Shown in pieces: positions 58,609-64,000 of a DNA stretch of 64,000 bases. The notes below the pieces were generated by a model. It made no database searches. It was not told where the DNA came from and was given only the letters and a program-made list of their open reading frames with translations. The DNA comes from Effrenium voratum (taxonomy: Eukaryota; Sar; Dinophyceae; Suessiales; Symbiodiniaceae): contig CAUJNA010003777.1 of the NCBI GenBank assembly GCA_963377175.1, positions 95,001 to 159,000 of the forward strand. The letters are read 5' to 3'. Every line of letters starts with the position of its first letter. The stretch's first letter is position 1. Position numbers and translations under genes: made by a program.

Positions 58609-60399
58609 AAACCAATGTTGAAACATAGTCACTATCACTAGTCACATATCTGTTTGTCACTATCACTAGTCACATAGGTTGAAACCAATGTTGAAACATA
58701 GTCACTACCACTAGTCACATATCTGTCTGTCACTATCACTAGTCACATAGGTTGAAACCAATGGTTGAACCATCGTCACTTCACTGGTCACATATCTGTA
58801 TGTCACTATCACTAGTCACATAGGTTGAAACCAATGGTTGAAACATAGTCACTATCACTAGTCACATATCTGTCTGTCACTATCACTAGTCACATAGGTT
58901 GAAACCAATGTTGAAACATAGTCACTATCACTAGTCACATATCTGTTTGTCACTATCACTAGTCACATAGGTTGAAACCAATGTTGAAACATAGTCACTA
59001 CCACTAGTCACATATCTGTCTGTCACTATCACTAGTCACATAGGTTGAAACCAATGGTTGAACCATCGTCACTTCACTGGTCACATATCTGTATGTCACT
59101 ATCACTAGTCACATAGGTTGAAACCAATGGTTGAAACATAGTCACTATCACTAGTCACATATCTGTCTGTCACTATCACTAGTCACATAGGTTGAAACCA
59201 ATGTTGAAACATAGTCACTATCACTAGTCACATATCTGTTTGTCACTATCACTAGTCACACAGGTTGAAGCCAATGTTGAAACATAGTCACTATCACTAG
59301 TCACATATCTGTTTGTCACTATCACTAGTTACATAGGTTGAAACCAATGGTTGAAACATAGTCACTATCACTAGTCACATATCTGTCTGTCACTATCACT
59401 AGTCACATAGGTTGAAGCCAATGTTGAAACATAGTCACTATCACTAGTCACATATCTGTCTGTCACTATCACTAGTCACATAGGTTGAAACCAATGGTTG
59501 AAACATAGTCACTATCACTAGTCACATATCTGTCTGTCACTATCACTAGTCACATAGGTTGAAACCAATGTTGAAACATAGTCACTATCACTAGTCAAAT
59601 ATCTGTCTGTCACTATCACTAGTCACACAGGTTGAAACCAATGTTAAAACATAGTCACTATCACTAGTCACACACCTGTCTGTCACTATCACTAGTCACA
59701 TAGGTTGAAGCCAATGTTGAAACATAGTCACTATCACTAGTCACATATCTGTCTGTCACTATCACTAGTCACATAGGTTGAAACCAATGTTGAAACACAG
59801 TCACAATCACTAGTCACATATCTGTCTGTCACTATCACTAGTCACATAGGTTGAAACAAATTTGAAACACAGTCACTATCACTAGTCACATATCTGTCTG
59901 TCACTGTCACTAGTCACATAGGTGGAAACCAATGGTTGCAAGTTGAAACATAGTCACTATCACTAGTCACATATCTGTTTGTCACTATCACTAGTCACAT
60001 AGGTTGAAACCAATGTTGAAACATAGTCACTATCACTAGTCACATACTATCTAGTCTGGTTGGTTGAAACATAGTCACTAGTCACATAGGTCACTGAAAC
60101 AAATGGCTCACTACTATCACTAGTCACATAGTCTGTCACTATCACTAGTCACATAGGTTGAAACAAATGGCTGAAACATAGTCACTATCACTAGTCACAA
60201 ATCTGTCTGTCACTATCACTAGTCACATAGGTTGAAACCAATGTTGACACATAGTCACTATCACTAGTCACTTATTTGTCTGTCACTATCACTAGTCATA
60301 TAGGTTGAAACCAATGTTGACACATAGTCACTATCACTAGTCACATTTCTGTTTGTCACTATCACTAGTCACATAGGTTGAAACCAATGGTCGAAACCA
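58609..60399 (+). repeat. 73-bp satellite, about 24 copies
   Basis: The unit holds two copies of CACTATCACTAGTCACATA, joined by TCTGTYTGT and by GGTTGAAACCAATGTTGAAA. In the left part the diagnostic variants (GAACCATCGTCACTTCACTGG) recur exactly 293 bases apart (58767, 59060), a four-unit higher-order period. Units decay toward the right end. Confidence 0.9.
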
Positions 60400-60861
60400 T
60401 TGGTATTTACAGGGGGTTCGACTCATTTCCGCGTTTAGAGGTGGTGTGAAATGGATTTCGTCCATCAGCATGGCGAGGTGTCCTCCAGCAAGGACATCCT
60501 GCTGGATGGATCGCCCGTCGCCCCAGCGGAGGGACCAGTCCGATGGAGAAGAAACACGCGGCAGTCCACAGGGATACCCAAGAAACATGTGCCTCGGAAA
60601 TGGACATGCTCGCACAAAATACAAGACATATATATATATATAGGTCTTGTATGATGTACAATCGGAATACATATGTGTATATATAATGTATATGTGCAAA
60701 CAATAATAAATATATATATACCTGCATGTAAACATCCAGAGATGTGTTGTTGGTTCTGAAAGGGGCGCAAAGGGGTCAAGTGGCAGGCCTTGCAAGGGGA
60801 TCAACAGTTGGTACATCTAATTGTTTTGGCGCAAATGGCTATGCATTTTAACAGGAAGCGA

Positions 60862-60913
60862 CCTTGAGAGTGGTTGCTGGACATGAGTCCCTGCCTAAAT
60901 GATGTCCAAAGGG
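60862..60913 (-). repeat. double-hairpin repeat, copy 4
   Basis: Reverse-strand CCTTTGGACATCATTTAGGC.. and ..ATGTCCAGCAACCACTCTCA. One arm is shortened. Confidence 0.55.
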
Positions 60914-61446
60914 TCTCTAATCGAAGCTCATGCCCAAATAGTAAGGATTTAAAATCCTAGCTGGGTTGAGCTTCAGGTGGGTTGAACTTCCTGACCGTTT
61001 TTCTTGGCTTCCAGAGGGTTTGGCTCGAGTCTCGGGGAGCTTGAAGCTTCGCGCATCCTGCCCCTTCCGCACACAAATGTGAAAGCAAGGCGAACAGATA
61101 GAGGGGGCAACACCAGGTTGATTCGGTCAACACGGTTGGTCCTAAACCAGGCTATCAAGAATGTAGGTTTTCCATCCTGACAACCCTTATGTCAGGTTAC
61201 AGCCTGGATTAAACACCTATGTGTGAAAGGGCTTTGAGCCTAGTAAAAGTGCGTAACGACGGCTAAGATATTTGCATCTCGGAAAGGATGGTTCGAAGCC
61301 AGGCCCCACGACTCAAGCTGTAGTGAATTCTTTTCTAGACAACGGTTTGGATGCGGTTTTGTTGTTTTCACCTGTTCTGCCCACTCTTTTAATATCCTGC
61401 AGGGGTGGGTCCACCAAAGCCACATCCAAGCCGCTTTCTAGCTTGG

Positions 61447-61490
61447 CTTTGGTGAATTTATGCCCGCCAACCACTCTTGAGAGGGTTCCT
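61447..61490 (+). repeat. double-hairpin repeat, diverged copy 5
   Basis: TTTGGTGAATTTATGCCCGC then CAACCACTCTTGAGAGGGTTCC. The first half is truncated. Confidence 0.4.
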
Positions 61491-62064
61491 TAAGACAATG
61501 TATGGCCATTGAGAAAATGACCAGGAATTCTCCAACCAGCAAAGTGTTAGTCTTTGGAAACCATGCATTTTAATAATCCCGGCTCCGAACCTCAATTGCG
61601 TTGTTTTGCTGCTCGTGCGTCAACCTATCTCTCCGGGACCAGGGGGTTTGACGTGCCAAACCACAAGGGACTGGTGAAAGGTTGTGGTTACTTTCCCTCA
61701 CCAAGGAAGTTCTACTAGTGTGCCAATGGTGTCTTTGAAGCACCCGAGCAACAAGTGGTTCAGTTTTTGGAGTGCCGGGCGAAAACGCCACGTTTTTTGG
61801 TCCCTCTCGGGTTTCCAACATTTTCACCTTAGCAACCAGGGCCACCCCTGAACTCATGGATTCCTCGCATGGCCCGAGATCCCATTGATCCCTCCCCCTT
61901 GCCCGGATCCGCACCCGCTCAAAATATGGACACTACCCAGGGTTCAAGCCTAGTTCCACCTGTAAAGGCGTAAAGGGCGCGGGACCCTAGACTTTTAGAC
62001 ATTTAGACCTTTTTATGACATATCCTGAAAGTTGAAAACTCTTTTCCAGGGACCCAGGACCCAC

Positions 62065-62229
62065 TCGAGCCGTTCAACGCCAGACTCGAGGCGCGCGCTG
62101 CTGGTGAGCTCGGGCCTGCGGGAGGGCCATCTGCACGCTCTGCAGCTGAGTACCTTGGGGGTCTTCCGAGACGAGGCTCCGAGTGGACGGGGGTCGATCT
62201 GCGCATCTGAAAGGAAGCCGTTTGTTTAA
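62065..62229 (+). CDS. exon-like segment, unknown
   Basis: Best frame reads RRALLVSSGLREGHLHALQL, then STLGVFRDEAPSGRG, to a TAA at 62227-62229. A second frame (FNARLEARAAGELGPAGG) is nearly as codon-biased. Splice edges unresolved. Confidence 0.35.
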   Translation, partial: SSRSTPDSRRALLVSSGLREGHLHALQLSTLGVFRDEAPSGRGSICASERKPFV

Positions 62230-62610
62230 CCCCTTTAGGGCAAGTGGGCCTTTTCTTGGCGCAGGTGCGCTTTTGTTTCTGCGTTGAATTTCATCACCCT
62301 TGCATTGTATCGAGCCTTGCGCACCGATAAACGGACTTCGATCGCCTGCGCGGGGGGAAATGTAGCGACCCCCTACCCCCTCTTCACCAAACTGCAACGG
62401 ATATTGGACCTTTTGAGGGATCCCTCTTAGGTTTTGTCTAAAGATACGCCAACAGCACAGCAACTCTTTCCAGGCTCGAAGTCGTTATTTCACGGTAGAC
62501 ATCTCTTTGGATGGTATTTCAACGGGGCAACTGAAAAGACGAAACTCTCAGCATGGCAGCCCAGGGTTTCGCCTTGCCCTTCGCCCGGCCGAAAGGGGCG
62601 TGTTTGTCAG

Positions 62611-62673
62611 GAGGGCAGCCCCTTGTTGCCGCACGCCGGATGGGAGTTCTGGGCCTGCGTCTCAGAGACAGAA
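62611..62673 (+). CDS. exon-like segment, unknown
   Basis: TTGTCAG|G to ACAGAA|GTTGGG, 21 codons, phase 0-0, strong codon bias. It reads EGSPLLPHAGWEFWACVSET. Followed after nine bases by a family 1 element. No family recognised. Confidence 0.4.
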
Positions 62674-62682
62674 GTTGGGGAA

Positions 62683-62802
62683 CTAGGTCCCCCAGCTAGG
62701 TGCCCTTTTACCGTTTCTTTTGTGGGGGAGGGTTTTCCGACTAAAATAGACTACGGAAAAAAGTTGGTACCCTTCTTCTAACCTCTCTACTGGAGGACCT
62801 AG
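62683..62802 (+). mobile_element. family 1 element, copy 5, near an exon
   Basis: CTAGGTCCCCCAGCTAGGTG left end (the arm contains a small insertion) and CTACTGGAGGACCTAG right end. It starts nine bases after the proposed donor of the exon 62611-62673. Confidence 0.65.
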
Positions 62803-63529
62803 GCAACATGTAAAATGTTGCTTCATTTCCATGGTTGTGGACATGGGGTGTTGGGGCCACTGGGCGCTAAATTTCGGTACAATAGAATCTCCTTGAAAGT
62901 AACCAAGCAGCCAGCTTCGGGAACCACAGAAGGTCTATTTCCACAACCAACGTTCTGAAGACAACAGACAGCACCCTTTACAGCAAACCCCGGAGAGGTA
63001 CTTTTGTATCCTAGACACCACTAGTGGTGCTATTTTAGTCTTGGGAAACAATGCATAAACTTGTGCTAGCCAGTCAACTCAGAAGGTCCCAAAGTGAGCA
63101 ATGTGGACCATTCTATGTGCTGTTGTTCCTGTACTCGTTGGTCTTTGCTTCTTTGACATGTCCCTTCTCTTCCCACTTCACCTTCCTACGTTTGTCTAGC
63201 TCACACCTTCTGGGTTCGTGGCTGCCTCCTACAAATGCTTCTACTCCCTTCTCGTATCCTAGCTTTTGGATGTGCAGTTTCTTTCATCGCGTTATCTCAC
63301 TAGCCCCGAAACCACTACTCTCAGGGGCACGGCACCACAGCGGCCTAGACCAGGACACACGGGCTTATTGATCCATTACTCCTTATTTGGGTGTTTTCTT
63401 TGAAGGGTATGGTATGTTTGGTGGGGGGTTTGGTGGGGAAGCCTTTGACCGGCGTTGTTGTCACGCACATCTTCAGTTTCTGGCGGAAGGATCGGGAAGG
63501 ATGCCCTCATGTTCGTGGTCATGCGGCAC

Positions 63530-63601
63530 GTTTGTGTGCGTGTGTGCGTGTGCGTGTGCGTGTGCGTGTGCGTGTGGGCGTGTGGGCGTGCGGGCGTGCG
63601 G

Positions 63602-63656
<55 letters not shown>

Positions 63657-63862
63657 TGGGTGTGTGTGTGTGTGTGTGTGTGTGGGTGTGTGCGTGTGCG
63701 TGTGCGTGTGCGTGTGCGTGTGCGTGTGCGTGTGCGTGTGCGTGTGCGTGTGCGTGTGCGTGTGGGTGTGGGTGTGGGTGTGGGTGTGTGTGTGTGGGTG
63801 TGTGTGTGTGTGGTGTGGGTGGGTGGGTGGGTGGGTGGGTGGGTGGGTGGGTGGGTGGGTGG

Positions 63863-63893
<31 letters not shown>

Positions 63894-64000
63894 TTTGTGT
63901 TTGTGTGTTTGTGTTTGTGTGTTTGTGTGTGTGTGTTTGTGTGTGTGTGTTTGTATGTTTGTGTTTGTATGTTTGTGTGTGTTTGTGTGTGTGTGTTTGT
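63530..64000 (+). repeat. GT-based microsatellite running off the window
   Basis: GTGC, GCGT, GT, GGGT and TTTGTG blocks in succession, with G on this strand throughout. No end seen. Confidence 0.95.

Larger units (their letters stand above)
60400..62050. other. no firm gene; repeats
   Basis: Contains AT runs (60627-60720) and two double-hairpin copies. No exon-quality segment found. Confidence 0.4.

Noticed and set aside
58609..60399. CRISPR-like array
   Set aside because: The 73-bp units are contiguous and similar throughout, with no unique spacers; it is a satellite.

Overview
The window looks like a piece of eukaryotic nuclear genome, most likely from a dinoflagellate. The evidence is indirect. 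There is no long intact gene. Instead, short GC-rich segments of 45-110 bases with strongly G/C-ending codons lie far apart on the + strand. Many start after an AG|G acceptor and end at an AG|GC donor, as is known for dinoflagellate introns. The DNA between them is mid-GC and full of small inverted-repeat elements and simple repeats. No rRNA, convincing tRNA, operon or bacterial gene layout is visible. All exon edges below come from reading codons and splice motifs by eye; no transcript or database search was available.

Left part (1.3-28 kb): a chain of small + strand exons best read as one large gene with tandem bacterial-type Ig-like domains (Big_5, also called SbsA Ig-like). Typical landmarks appear in order: FFDLAGNPAEP (1335-1428), ATWPSDGATE (2198-2260), VPMTTSLQLQFDVPVQ (3685-3732), AGPGAIVLIE (5398-5446), SDLAP (9139-9184), LAERVLYQSEVAF (15487-15561), NPAPAF (19690-19776), then again APRGAILALEFSVPVQ (22867-22918) and LGPGLLNLVD (24252-24304). 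Many neighbouring exons agree in splice phase. Middle part (28-48 kb): more isolated exon-like segments of unknown product, some ending in stops, so more than one gene may be present. A decayed reading frame lies at 31.8-32.2 kb and a 177-codon open frame at 47.5-48.0 kb. Right part (48-64 kb): mostly repeats. These are a 4.7-kb pyrimidine-rich tandem array, a 495-bp foldback element with terminal inverted repeats, GC-rich tandem repeats, an assembly gap, a 73-bp satellite with a four-unit higher-order period, a few exon-like segments, and a long GT/GCGT microsatellite at the end.

Throughout lie short non-autonomous elements. One family of about 100-120 bp has CTAGGTCC...GGACCTAG ends (5 copies). 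A second of about 90 bp has GTGGGTCAAAA...TTTTGACCCAC ends (3 copies). A third of 110 bp has a CCAT duplication. A double-hairpin family has 5 copies. Several sit in introns next to the proposed exons, and one ends exactly at a likely splice acceptor. This is what introner-type (intron-generating) elements would look like. It is the most interesting aspect of the window together with the Big_5 gene.
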